This document shows, in pieces, positions 1 to 5,684 of a stretch of DNA of 5,948 bases. The notes beneath the pieces were generated by a model. The model was not told the origin of the DNA. It saw nothing but the letters and a program-made list of their open reading frames with translations, and made no database searches. The translations under genes were made by a program, and so were the position numbers. Every line of letters starts with the position of its first letter. Within the stretch, counting starts at the first letter, position 1. This DNA is from Candidatus Colimorpha onthohippi (GTDB lineage Bacteria > Bacteroidota > Bacteroidia > Bacteroidales > P3): contig JAGHVA010000040.1 of assembly GCA_018064565.1 (NCBI GenBank), forward strand, positions 1-5,948, given 5' to 3'.

Positions 1-57
1 AGTATGATTGCTGCTTATATCGGCAGACGGTTGTTGTATATTCTGATCCACGGTCAT
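1..57 (-). CDS. N-terminus of an unidentified protein downstream of holB (partial)
   Basis: An ATG at 57-55 on the minus strand opens a frame that runs off the left edge (19 codons, beginning MTVDQNIQQPSADI). Its ATG overlaps the holB stop codon as ATGA, the usual arrangement of translationally coupled genes, so it is very probably the next gene in the holB operon. The visible residues are polar and low in complexity, with no signal peptide or domain. In many Bacteroidales the gene after holB encodes a PSP1-domain (YaaT/RicT-like) protein, so that is the leading guess. The residues seen here neither confirm nor exclude it. Confidence 0.6.
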   Translation of the reverse strand, partial: MTVDQNIQQPSADISSNHT

Positions 58-1103
58 TTTTTTCTTATATATATACTGAGATTTAGCGATAAATTCATGA
101 AAGCAATAGCAGCGTAGGCATTGCGCTCTATTGCATAGAGCGTGTTGTTGCACGCCGTAGTCATAAGCTCGATGTTGTTGCGTGTGATTACGGTATAGAA
201 CGATTGGTTAAACTTTGGGTCTCCAAAATCGATAGTGCACTGGTAGGTGCCTCCCGATATATTTTGCAGAAAACATTGCCGCAAAGCCTCAAGCGAGAAC
301 GTGAGAAACTGCTTTTGCAATTCGCGACCCTCCTTGGCTATGCGATCCACCCATGCCGATAGTTGCACCATATTCACCTTAAACAGCAATCGCATCCATT
401 CCACAAACCATTCGGTTAGCTGCTCTCTCTCTGGGTGGCTGTCGTTGGCAACAAATGGGATAGCAATTTGCTGTGTGCGTGATAGGATAGTTGGGAGCAT
501 GCGGTCAGTGGCATCTGCCGTAAGGATGATTAGTGTGCGCCCGTCTGGCTCCTCAAGAGTTTTAAGCAGTTTGTTTGCAGTATCTGCATTCATCTTGTCG
601 GCACACCATATCAGCACCATCTTATACTCCGACTGGTAAGGTTTCAGAGCCAATGCCGCCTCAATAGCCGTTGCATCCTCAACGCGTATTACACCCTGCT
701 TCTCCACACCCATATCAGCATACCATTGCTCCACACTCCCCATTTGTCGATGCTGGTTCAAGAAGTTTCTAAACTCTTCTTGAAAGTCGGCACACGAAGG
801 TTTTGTTTTGATGCGGTCGGTAGTGAAATTAGGGAAAAAAAGATGTAAGTCGGGGTGAGAGAGCTGTTCAAATTGCTGGCAGCTGGGGCAATGTCCGCAC
901 GAATCCGCCCGCAATTCAGAGCCTGAAGCGTAGTGCTGCCTATCTTGGCAGCATAAATATTGCATGTATGCCAATGCCAATGCCAGACTTCCGCTTTGAG
1001 TCTCGCCTACAAACAATTGAGCATGACTCACGCGCCCAGCATCAATAATTTGAGTAAGGCGGTTTGATAGAACTTGTTGTCCTTTAATGTCTTTGAATTG
1101 CAT
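54..1103 (-). CDS. holB: DNA polymerase III subunit delta' (clamp-loader subunit)
   Basis: The 349-residue product is the delta' subunit of the replicative clamp loader, an AAA+ protein that helps the gamma/tau and delta subunits open the sliding clamp in the cytoplasm. It begins MQFKDIKGQQ, the usual F-x-D-I-x-GQ opening, followed by HAQLFVGE at about 27-34. A zinc module follows, with Cys51/52, Cys69, Cys72 and Cys75 (CGHCPSC). The Walker B-like strand MVLIWCADKMN is at 162-172, NKLLKTLEEP at 177-186, and the arginine-finger motif SRTQ at 208-211 (usually SRC). The P-loop is degenerate: GETQSGSL at 33-40 lacks the lysine of GxxxxGK(S/T). Loss of ATP binding is known for delta' in other bacteria. 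The C-terminal part is divergent, as usual for this family. It overlaps the next gene by 4 bases, and its promoter is probably the -7 box at 1124-1131. Confidence 0.93.
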   Translation of the reverse strand: MQFKDIKGQQVLSNRLTQIIDAGRVSHAQLFVGETQSGSLALALAYMQYLCCQDRQHYASGSELRADSCGHCPSCQQFEQLSHPDLHLFFPNFTTDRIKTKPSCADFQEEFRNFLNQHRQMGSVEQWYADMGVEKQGVIRVEDATAIEAALALKPYQSEYKMVLIWCADKMNADTANKLLKTLEEPDGRTLIILTADATDRMLPTILSRTQQIAIPFVANDSHPEREQLTEWFVEWMRLLFKVNMVQLSAWVDRIAKEGRELQKQFLTFSLEALRQCFLQNISGGTYQCTIDFGDPKFNQSFYTVITRNNIELMTTACNNTLYAIERNAYAAIAFMNLSLNLSIYIRKK

Positions 1104-1123
1104 AACACACGCAAAATAGCATA

Positions 1124-1131
1124 CAAATATA
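1124..1131 (-). promoter_or_regulatory. Probable -7 box of the holB promoter
   Basis: The minus strand reads TATATTTG, a full match to the Bacteroidetes -7 consensus TAnnTTTG. It ends 20 bases upstream of the holB ATG, which would give a leader of roughly 15-17 bases. No good -33 element (TTTG) is seen at the expected spacing. Confidence 0.55.
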
Positions 1132-1177
1132 CACTTTTTTGTTAATTCTACCTAAGGGTAAAAGTTCAGTTGCCTTG

Positions 1178-1226
1178 CAACAGTCGTTTTCTTGCCTCCC
1201 TATAGGCTTATCGAAAACGTTTGGTT
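1178..1226 (+). repeat. Left copy of an inverted repeat flanking adk and the kinase gene
   Basis: This segment contains CAACAGTC (1178-1185), GCCTCCCT (1194-1201) and the 15-mer TTATCGAAAACGTTT (1208-1222), followed by GGTT. The same blocks occur in the same order on the opposite strand at 3138-3063, with the 15-mer exact. The spacing between the first and last block is 22 bases here and 49 there, so the copies differ by an insertion or deletion. The core AAAACGTTT is nearly palindromic. It lies between the divergent holB and adk promoters. Function is unknown. Confidence 0.5.
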
Positions 1227-1316
1227 GCACCATGACCATCCATCACCATTTATCGCAATAAAATCCCTTTTTTTGACCTTTGCCGCCCTCAAACAATCTT
1301 TTTGTTAAAATTTTTG

Positions 1317-1324
1317 TACCTTTG
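1317..1324 (+). promoter_or_regulatory. -7 box of the adk promoter
   Basis: TACCTTTG matches TAnnTTTG and is followed by GCAACTG, a context common at Bacteroidales promoters. Transcription would start near 1328-1330, giving a leader of about 60 bases. The upstream DNA is very A/T-rich, but no TTTG lies at the expected distance of about 20 bases. The TTTG at 1301-1304 is only 12 bases away. Confidence 0.65.
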
Positions 1325-1387
1325 CAACTGCGAAAAAAATAAGTGTTGGTAGAATATTATAACAAAAATTAACTCCCCAAAATCCCT

Positions 1388-2044
1388 ATGAAAAATATCG
1401 TCCTTTATGGCCCCCCAGGAGCAGGCAAAGGCACCCAGGCCAGTCTGCTGGCAGAGAAATTCAACCTCTTGCATCTCTCTACTGGTGAGATGCTACGTGC
1501 CGAAGTAGAAAAAGGCTCGCCGTTGGGCAAACGGGTTGCTACCATCATGCAACGTGGCGATCTGGTAGGCGATGAGGTAGTGTTGCAGCTTATCGACCAG
1601 GCAATGACAGCCAACATCGAGGGTCCTGCCCTCGACGAATGGGACAAAGTGCGTGAGGAGCAGGCCAGAGCTGCAGGCAAAACTGTCTCAAACCGTGAGG
1701 TTCCTTCCATCATCTTCGATGGTTTTCCCCGCACAGTACAGCAAGCCCAGATGTTGGATTTTGTCTTCTCCCGTCGAAGTATGCGCCTGCATAGAGTCAT
1801 ATCTATCGAAGTACCACATGATGAATTAGTGCGGCGCATTCACGAACGCGCTGCCATCAGCAACCGGGCAGACGACAACGAAGAGACCATACGTCATCGC
1901 CTTGAGGAATATGAAATCAAGACGCGCCCAGTATTGGATTTTTACAAGGTGTCGGGGCTTTTGGTAAGTGTTGACGGCAGTGGCGAAATCAGCGAGACCA
2001 ACACACGCCTCGTGCGTGTTATGCAGCAGCTGCTGGAAAGGTAG
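1388..2044 (+). CDS. adk: Adenylate kinase with an internal insertion
   Basis: The 218-residue product catalyses the cytoplasmic reaction ATP + AMP = 2 ADP. The P-loop GPPGAGKGTQ is at 8-17, the AMP-binding motif LSTGEMLR at 30-37 (usually STGDML), and DGFPRT at 111-116. EVPHDELVRRIHER is at 141-154, and NRADDNEETIRHR at 159-171 carries the catalytic-site arginines. The LID is the short, zinc-free type. Two features differ from my recollection of other Bacteroidales enzymes (about 190 residues). About 25 extra, largely charged residues lie at roughly 78-105, before the strand leading to DGFPRT. The LID entry usually written RGKTSGRADD reads RAAISNRADD here. The start is the only ATG placed directly before the P-loop strand. 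There is no Shine-Dalgarno site. The common hpt-adk-obg neighbourhood of Bacteroides is absent. The frame is intact, so the gene is probably active. Confidence 0.95.
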   Translation: MKNIVLYGPPGAGKGTQASLLAEKFNLLHLSTGEMLRAEVEKGSPLGKRVATIMQRGDLVGDEVVLQLIDQAMTANIEGPALDEWDKVREEQARAAGKTVSNREVPSIIFDGFPRTVQQAQMLDFVFSRRSMRLHRVISIEVPHDELVRRIHERAAISNRADDNEETIRHRLEEYEIKTRPVLDFYKVSGLLVSVDGSGEISETNTRLVRVMQQLLER

Positions 2045-2145
2045 GGTGCCCACTTAATGCCGCCACAAAATGCGACCAAGCCAAGAGCCTTTTGAGACAT
2101 TGCGCGCCCTATTGATAAAAGAAACTTGCAATTGAAGAGAGAAAA

Positions 2146-3048
2146 ATGATGAATATTGAAACTGTAGATTTAAGCCACGACTACCAGAAAAGTGGCGAAG
2201 GTGCCAATGGTGAAAGCTACAACGCCACCAGCGACCCCAGCGTGATGCTCAAAATATACAATCACTCTTTTCCCAGACAGATGATTATAGAAGAGTTGGA
2301 AGTGGCTCAAAAGGTCTATAACCTCGGCATACCGTCGCCCGAGCCGGGCTGTTTAGTAACCGACGGGGATCGGTTGGGGATTAAGTATAGGCGCATAGTT
2401 GGCAAGCGCAGCTATTCGCGAATGATAGCCGACGAACCCCACCGTTTGGAGGAGTTTAGCCGCGAGTTTGCACGCTATTGCAAGCAGCTTCATGCTACCC
2501 CTTGCCCCGATGGGCTTTTTGTCGAAACCAAAACGCAGTTTCAGACTTTGCTTGAGGGAGACAAGGTGTTTGGCGAGAGGGAAAAGAGCGTGATGGCCGA
2601 TTTTTTGAGCCGAATACCCGACCACCGCACTGCAGTCCATGGCGACATGCATATCGGCAACCTCATCTCCACACTCCCCATCGGAGCACCACTATCCACA
2701 CCCCACCTCGTCAACTTTATCGACATCGGACTCTTCTCACGTGGCTGCCCACTGCTCGACATAGGCATGATGCTTATAGTCTGCTTCCTCTCCGATGAGG
2801 AGTTTCGCACACAGACCTTCCACCTTACAGGGGCGCAAACGCGTGAAGTGTGGGATGTGTTTGTAGATGAATACTTCTTTGGCCAAGACCAGCTTGCTAC
2901 CCGCTATTTTGGCGAGAACGCCACCCCACAGGATGTATATAGTGGCATCTTGCCTTACGCCTGCCTCAAATTGTTTCTGATTGAACATCACATGGGAATG
3001 CTCTTCCCCCATTTTGAGAAAGTCATTAGAGACACCTTCGGCTTCTAA
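2146..3048 (+). CDS. Aminoglycoside phosphotransferase-type kinase-fold protein, substrate unknown
   Basis: The 300-residue product has the protein-kinase-like fold of the APH/choline kinase superfamily. SGEGANGESY at 16-25 is the glycine-rich loop, and MLKIYN at 34-39 supplies the nucleotide-binding lysine (Lys36). HGDMHIGN at 165-172 is the catalytic loop (Asp167, Asn172). NFIDIG at 190-195 supplies the metal-binding aspartate (Asp193), and PLLDIGMM follows at 202-209. All key residues are present, so it is probably an active small-molecule kinase. It most resembles the TIGR02172 group of Bacteroidetes and Fibrobacter, which is named after aminoglycoside phosphotransferases without a proven resistance role. 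Resistance should not be assumed. Tandem ATGs occur at 2146 and 2149, and either could be the start; an A/G-rich stretch (AAGAGAGAAAA) precedes them. It lies 101 bases after adk with no terminator or clear promoter between them, so co-transcription is plausible. No signal peptide is seen. Confidence 0.85.
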   Translation: MMNIETVDLSHDYQKSGEGANGESYNATSDPSVMLKIYNHSFPRQMIIEELEVAQKVYNLGIPSPEPGCLVTDGDRLGIKYRRIVGKRSYSRMIADEPHRLEEFSREFARYCKQLHATPCPDGLFVETKTQFQTLLEGDKVFGEREKSVMADFLSRIPDHRTAVHGDMHIGNLISTLPIGAPLSTPHLVNFIDIGLFSRGCPLLDIGMMLIVCFLSDEEFRTQTFHLTGAQTREVWDVFVDEYFFGQDQLATRYFGENATPQDVYSGILPYACLKLFLIEHHMGMLFPHFEKVIRDTFGF

Positions 3049-3062
3049 CCCATCACAATGAG

Positions 3063-3138
3063 AACGAAACGTTTTCGATAACCGAAGGTCATGAACCGAC
3101 CCCCTTGCCAATGGACAGGGAGCGAATAATGACTGTTG
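3063..3138 (-). repeat. Right copy of the inverted repeat flanking adk and the kinase gene
   Basis: Read on the minus strand, this contains CAACAGTC (3138-3131), GCTCCCT and the exact 15-mer TTATCGAAAACGTTT (3081-3067), followed by CGTT. It is the opposite-orientation partner of 1178-1226 and carries about 27 more bases in the middle. It lies just after the kinase gene, in the 186-base convergent gap before the small lipoprotein gene. Confidence 0.5.
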
Positions 3139-3175
3139 AAAAACAAAGCAGGCGGAGCATCCAGGTATCAAGATA

Positions 3176-3208
3176 ACAAAAAGGGCTGACTCCAATACAA
3201 GCCAGCCC
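3176..3208 (-). terminator. Rho-independent terminator of the lipoprotein cluster
   Basis: On the minus strand the arms GGGCTGGC and GTCAGCCC (3208-3201 and 3190-3183) form 8 continuous pairs including one G-U, with a 10-base loop, directly followed by TTTTTG. It starts 27 bases after the stop of the small lipoprotein gene. In the plus direction the same position is an A-C mismatch and no U-tract follows, so it should act mainly on leftward transcripts. Confidence 0.85.
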
Positions 3209-3234
3209 ACTGATTTACAAAAAACCAAAGCTCA

Positions 3235-3450
3235 CTATTCCGTCTCACACGTCCAACTCTGGTTATAATAACCTTGACGGTGTGCTTCTGACCTAAAATC
3301 ATCTTCCGCATCAGAGCACTCACTCTTAGACATCTCTCCCATATCTTGAGAATAGCCAGAATTACGCTCATGGCATGTGCAATTTTTGGAACATGAAGCA
3401 AACGCAAGTGCCATTATTGCCACTGCTGATGTCAAAATAATCTTTTTCAT
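3235..3450 (-). CDS. Small cysteine-containing lipoprotein
   Basis: This 71-residue product has a classical lipoprotein signal: MKKIILT, a hydrophobic core and the lipobox AFASC with the lipidated cysteine at 20. The mature protein would be only 52 residues. It has four further cysteines (24, 26, 45, 68) in a CxC...C...C pattern, which could form two disulfides in the periplasm or bind a metal. It is rich in Ser, Glu and Asp (KSECSDAEDDFRSE at 42-55). No acidic run follows the lipidated cysteine, so there is no obvious surface-export signal. I do not recognise a named family, although similar tiny CxC lipoproteins are widespread in Bacteroidales. It lies behind the terminator at 3483-3518, and no clear -7 box is seen in the 32 bases between, so it may depend on read-through. 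Its own terminator is at 3176-3208. Confidence 0.8.
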   Translation of the reverse strand: MKKIILTSAVAIMALAFASCSKNCTCHERNSGYSQDMGEMSKSECSDAEDDFRSEAHRQGYYNQSWTCETE

Positions 3451-3469
3451 AACATAAAAAATTAAAAAT

Positions 3470-3518
3470 TAGTAAAATAGAAACCTATACGCCTATATTG
3501 TTGGAAAGGCGTATAGGT
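3470..3518 (-). terminator. Terminator or attenuator between two lipoprotein genes
   Basis: A perfect 12-bp inverted repeat (3483-3494 and 3507-3518; arm ACCTATACGCCT on the plus strand) has a 12-base loop. It starts 7 bases after the stop of the YajG-like gene. On the minus strand it is followed by TTTCTATTTT, a moderate U-tract. It should end much of the transcription from the upstream two-gene operon and set the level of read-through into the small lipoprotein gene. Confidence 0.85.
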
Positions 3519-3525
3519 CGATGTT

Positions 3526-4491
3526 TTATTCCTCTTCGGGAACCAGTTTGAACATGTAACTTACGTCGTTGTCATCAATCAACGACCGGACGTCGTATTT
3601 ACGTGTTTGAGAGTAGAACCCTTTTTTGCTGACTTTTATCTCAATCTGCACAAGTCCAGAGTTGTTGAATGTCAACCCTTTGATGTCCAAAGTCTCTGAA
3701 CCCTCATAGGGGGTAGTCTCCAGATATTTGTAGTTTTGATTCTTGACATCTGGAGTTTTGGAGATAACGCGCCATTCTACATCTGCCCCTTGTGGGCGAG
3801 AGTTGACGTTCCAATGCACCACCAGATGTTCCAAAGCCGTGTTGCCATCGCCTTGTACTTGCTTGTTCGCCTCTTGTTTAGGAGAATCCGCACGGTGCAG
3901 GAAGAAGGCTATCCTATCCCAATCAATATCAGCAAGAGCGTTGGAATAAGCTCGGTTGATTGCCATGTTAGCAGCCTGGTCAGAATTAGATGGCCCACTT
4001 ACATTGGCGCGACCGCTTACCTCTACAGAAGGATAAACCAATGTGCGGTTGTGGTCATACACCTTCAGATTCAAAATGACCGTTCCGCACCAGCCTGTGC
4101 CAGACAGATAATCGACGTGAAATTCTTTAACATCTACCTGCATCAGATAGTCGGTCGCAACATCAGCATCTAAATTGAATCCCATCGTACGCATATATCT
4201 GCGCATGCTCTCGGGTACAAATGATGTGATGGATGGATTGGTCTGTGCGGGAGGAATAGAGATGGCGCTGGCATCATAAATCTGGATGATGCGTTGGTTG
4301 GCTCGGGCATCCTGCACATTGAGCCGGATACCATAATCCATGTTGGCGTATTTGTCTGGCTGTGGTTCGCCTACAAGGGCAAGATTGAAAGTGTGCACCT
4401 GCGGAGGTGCTACCACCTGCTGTTGCGTCATGCAGGATGAAAAAGCCAATGTCGCTACTGCTAATGTAGCTAATACATTAAAAATCCTCAT
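3526..4491 (-). CDS. YajG-like lipoprotein with a PEGA-like C-terminal domain
   Basis: The 321-residue product starts with a lipoprotein signal (hydrophobic 4-16, lipobox LAFSSC, lipidated Cys20). Residues about 34-200 resemble the YajG-type family of uncharacterised lipoproteins: IRLNVQDARANQR at 55-67, a stretch around SFVPESMRRYMRTMGF at 90-105, DYLMQVDVKEFHVDY at 114-128, and an alanine-rich region at 172-188. Residues about 224-317 are a beta-rich domain resembling PEGA: VNSRPQGADVEW at 229-240, TTPYEGSETLDIKG at 259-272 and VSKKGFYSQTRKYDV at 287-301. The two are joined by a polar linker at about 201-218. PEGA-type domains are common in envelope proteins, but no activity can be inferred. 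It begins 14 bases after the preceding lipoprotein gene, so the two are almost certainly co-transcribed. There is no Shine-Dalgarno site. The family calls are from motif resemblance only. Confidence 0.8.
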   Translation of the reverse strand: MRIFNVLATLAVATLAFSSCMTQQQVVAPPQVHTFNLALVGEPQPDKYANMDYGIRLNVQDARANQRIIQIYDASAISIPPAQTNPSITSFVPESMRRYMRTMGFNLDADVATDYLMQVDVKEFHVDYLSGTGWCGTVILNLKVYDHNRTLVYPSVEVSGRANVSGPSNSDQAANMAINRAYSNALADIDWDRIAFFLHRADSPKQEANKQVQGDGNTALEHLVVHWNVNSRPQGADVEWRVISKTPDVKNQNYKYLETTPYEGSETLDIKGLTFNNSGLVQIEIKVSKKGFYSQTRKYDVRSLIDDNDVSYMFKLVPEEE

Positions 4492-4505
4492 AAAGCGGGT
4501 TGTTT

Positions 4506-5078
4506 TTAATTGGTTTTAAGCTTGATGACCTTCGCGCTTACAGTCGTTTTGTAAACTACGGTTTGTTTGCCGCCGAATACAGATTTCTCTACTTCTCCGA
4601 TGTTTGTTGACACCACGGGCTCGATAACGCCATCACCACCCGCAATCTTTGCTTCATTGATAAGGCGGTAGATAGCCAAACGCCGTGCAATCCAATGAGG
4701 CAGAGGGAGGACATTGGATAGCAGTTCGCCGTTGTCGTTGCTCAAGTAGCCTAAACACAAAATACCCTTGATAGAGTTGGGAGCCCATTTCTCCTCTTTG
4801 TCCTTCCCACCAGCATTTTTGATCCATGACATCTCGAATTCTCCGTTAGGATCTGCTATCTTAATCTCATTTGAGGAGAATTGTGCTGTGAGCGTAACCT
4901 CGGTCGAGATAGTGTTCATAACCATGTAGTCATTACGCTCTAAGTTCAAGTCATTGAACGATACGGTTGCAATGGTGTTGGTAGCTTGTGGAACTACAGA
5001 TATAGCAGCACCACCGCACGAGGTCAAAACAACAGCTGAAATTGCAGCAATCGCTGCCAAAAAGAACGTTTTTTTCAT
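4506..5078 (-). CDS. DUF-type lipoprotein, first gene of the lipoprotein operon
   Basis: The 190-residue product has a lipoprotein signal (MKKTFFLAAIAA, lipobox VLTSC, lipidated Cys21) followed by glycine and alanine rather than acidic residues, so there is no obvious surface-export signal. The mature protein looks like alternating beta strands with one helix near 129-147 (WIARRLAIYRLINEAKIAG). The GGDGVIEPVVSTN element follows at 147-159. This 'A..A...Li.eA...GaDgvi' pattern recurs in small Bacteroidetes lipoproteins, and the protein resembles the DUF6567 type from memory, which is tentative. Function is unknown. The leader just upstream of the ATG holds a run of ten A on the coding strand (5096-5087), a typical A-rich Bacteroidetes initiation region. 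No convincing -7 box was found in the 120 bases upstream. The YajG-like gene follows after 14 bases. Confidence 0.8.
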   Translation of the reverse strand: MKKTFFLAAIAAISAVVLTSCGGAAISVVPQATNTIATVSFNDLNLERNDYMVMNTISTEVTLTAQFSSNEIKIADPNGEFEMSWIKNAGGKDKEEKWAPNSIKGILCLGYLSNDNGELLSNVLPLPHWIARRLAIYRLINEAKIAGGDGVIEPVVSTNIGEVEKSVFGGKQTVVYKTTVSAKVIKLKTN

Positions 5079-5435
5079 AGTAATAATTTTTTTTTTGTTT
5101 GTAGAATGATTTTAATAAATCTTGTATAAATCCGTTGCTTGGTAAGGCGCGTAAAAGTGGATAAGACTTTTGTTCAGGATAATATTCATTATCTTTGTGC
5201 GCATAAGAGGTTGGCTTTTATCTCATAGGCGGTTGGGTTTAATGGATTGGTAAATATGTTAGAAACGTGAGTATAATCGGATAGGATGTTACGTCTTATT
5301 AGGTGCGCTACCAGACCATGAAACACCAATCAGCCGTGTAATTATGAAGTACAGCTTTGAGTGTGGCACTATCTGTCTCTGTGTGTTGCGAATGCAAGAA
5401 CACGTTTTGGCTCGGTACAAATAAAAAAAAGTGGT
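5079..5435. other. Intergenic region without a convincing gene
   Basis: These 357 bases hold the A-rich leader of the lipoprotein operon (minus), a plus-strand promoter-like pair at 5168-5197 and two A8 runs at the right edge (the left one at 5423-5430). A minus-strand frame at 5329-5189 codes 46 residues containing RRNILSDYTHVSNIF. It looks somewhat protein-like but has no ATG (only TTG or GTG) and no initiation context, so it may be a decayed fragment. I see no tRNA, rRNA or complete gene. Confidence 0.5.
5168..5197 (+). promoter_or_regulatory. Possible plus-strand promoter with no obvious gene
   Basis: TTTTG (5168-5172) and TATCTTTG (5190-5197) are separated by 17 bases. The -7 box matches the Bacteroidetes consensus fully, and the spacing is a little shorter than the usual 19-21. 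A transcript would start near 5201 and run rightward into DNA without a plus-strand gene, towards the antisense strand of the candidate RNA at 5436-5681. It may be fortuitous in A/T-rich sequence. Confidence 0.35.
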
Positions 5436-5500
5436 AAAAAAAAGAAAGTGGAGCCGAACCATTGATGCTACTTGTTCATCCATTGTTGGGTCTGGACTCC
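5436..5500 (-). terminator. Terminator-like hairpin ending the candidate RNA
   Basis: On the minus strand the outer arms GGAGTC and GGCTCC (5500-5495, 5455-5450) enclose a second helix ATGGATG/CATCAAT (5483-5477, 5467-5461, one mismatch) with a 9-base loop. ACTTTC and eight T (5443-5436) follow. A second T8 run lies 5 bases further on (5430-5423). The stem is longer and more interrupted than a standard terminator, so efficiency is uncertain. Confidence 0.45.
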
Positions 5501-5681
5501 CTTAACCTTAATAAACAAGAGCGGTTGCGGATCCACTTGTGTTATATTGCATCAAATACAATACAACCCGTGGAGCACCCTCCTCCCGTTATTCCATAAG
5601 GATATGAATTGTCCAGATTCACAATGGTGGAATAACACAGAAAATGCGCTTTTTAGCAAAATCTTTACTCTCAATTTTGCA
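5436..5681 (-). ncRNA. Candidate structured non-coding RNA, about 245 nt
   Basis: Four hairpin domains follow each other on the minus strand. (1) 5680-5674 pairs with 5662-5656 (GCAAAAT/ATTTTGC), at the predicted start. (2) 5636-5628 pairs with 5596-5588 (GTTATTCCA/TGGAATAAC), enclosing ATTGT/ACAAT at 5625-5621 and 5612-5608. (3) 5574-5570 pairs with 5536-5532, continuing inward as 5567-5559 with 5549-5541 (9 pairs including one G-U). (4) 5500-5495 pairs with 5455-5450 (6 pairs including one G-U), enclosing 5483-5477 with 5467-5461. Domain 4 is followed by ACTTTC and eight T, like a terminator. Both wobbles are A-C mismatches in plus-strand RNA, so the minus strand is the likely transcript. 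No convincing reading frame accounts for it. It lacks the tRNA fold, tmRNA ends, the RNase P core and the SRP tetraloop region. A 6S-like single long hairpin is not evident. Family unknown. Confidence 0.5.
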
Positions 5682-5684
5682 CCG

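Noticed and set aside
247..639. Long open frame antisense to holB
   Set aside because: It is a shadow of the confidently identified holB gene, with Cys- and Ser-rich chance composition.
2146..3048. Calling the kinase gene an aminoglycoside resistance determinant
   Set aside because: The motifs define only the fold. The subgroup's substrate is unknown and the context is a housekeeping gene without mobile elements.
3183..3208. Bidirectional terminator also serving the kinase gene
   Set aside because: In the plus direction the stem has an A-C mismatch and is followed by ACTGATTTAC rather than a U-tract, so the support is for the minus strand only.
2737..3228. Minus-strand open frame antisense to the kinase gene
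   Set aside because: It overlaps a gene with intact kinase motifs, has no domain, and its start region runs across a terminator.
5300..5335. TGGTAGCGCACC on the minus strand resembles the D-arm of a tRNA
   Set aside because: No acceptor, anticodon or T stems can be built around it.
5448..5460. GGTTCGGCTCCAC on the minus strand resembles a tRNA or tmRNA T-arm and 3' end
   Set aside because: No matching D-arm, anticodon arm or acceptor stem surrounds it, CCA is not in place, and the tmRNA 5' end is absent. The bases fit better as part of the terminator-like hairpin.
5289..5483. Minus-strand open frame of 64 codons
   Set aside because: It overlaps the terminator end of the candidate RNA, its composition follows the A-runs (FLFFTTFFY), and it shows no domain or initiation context.
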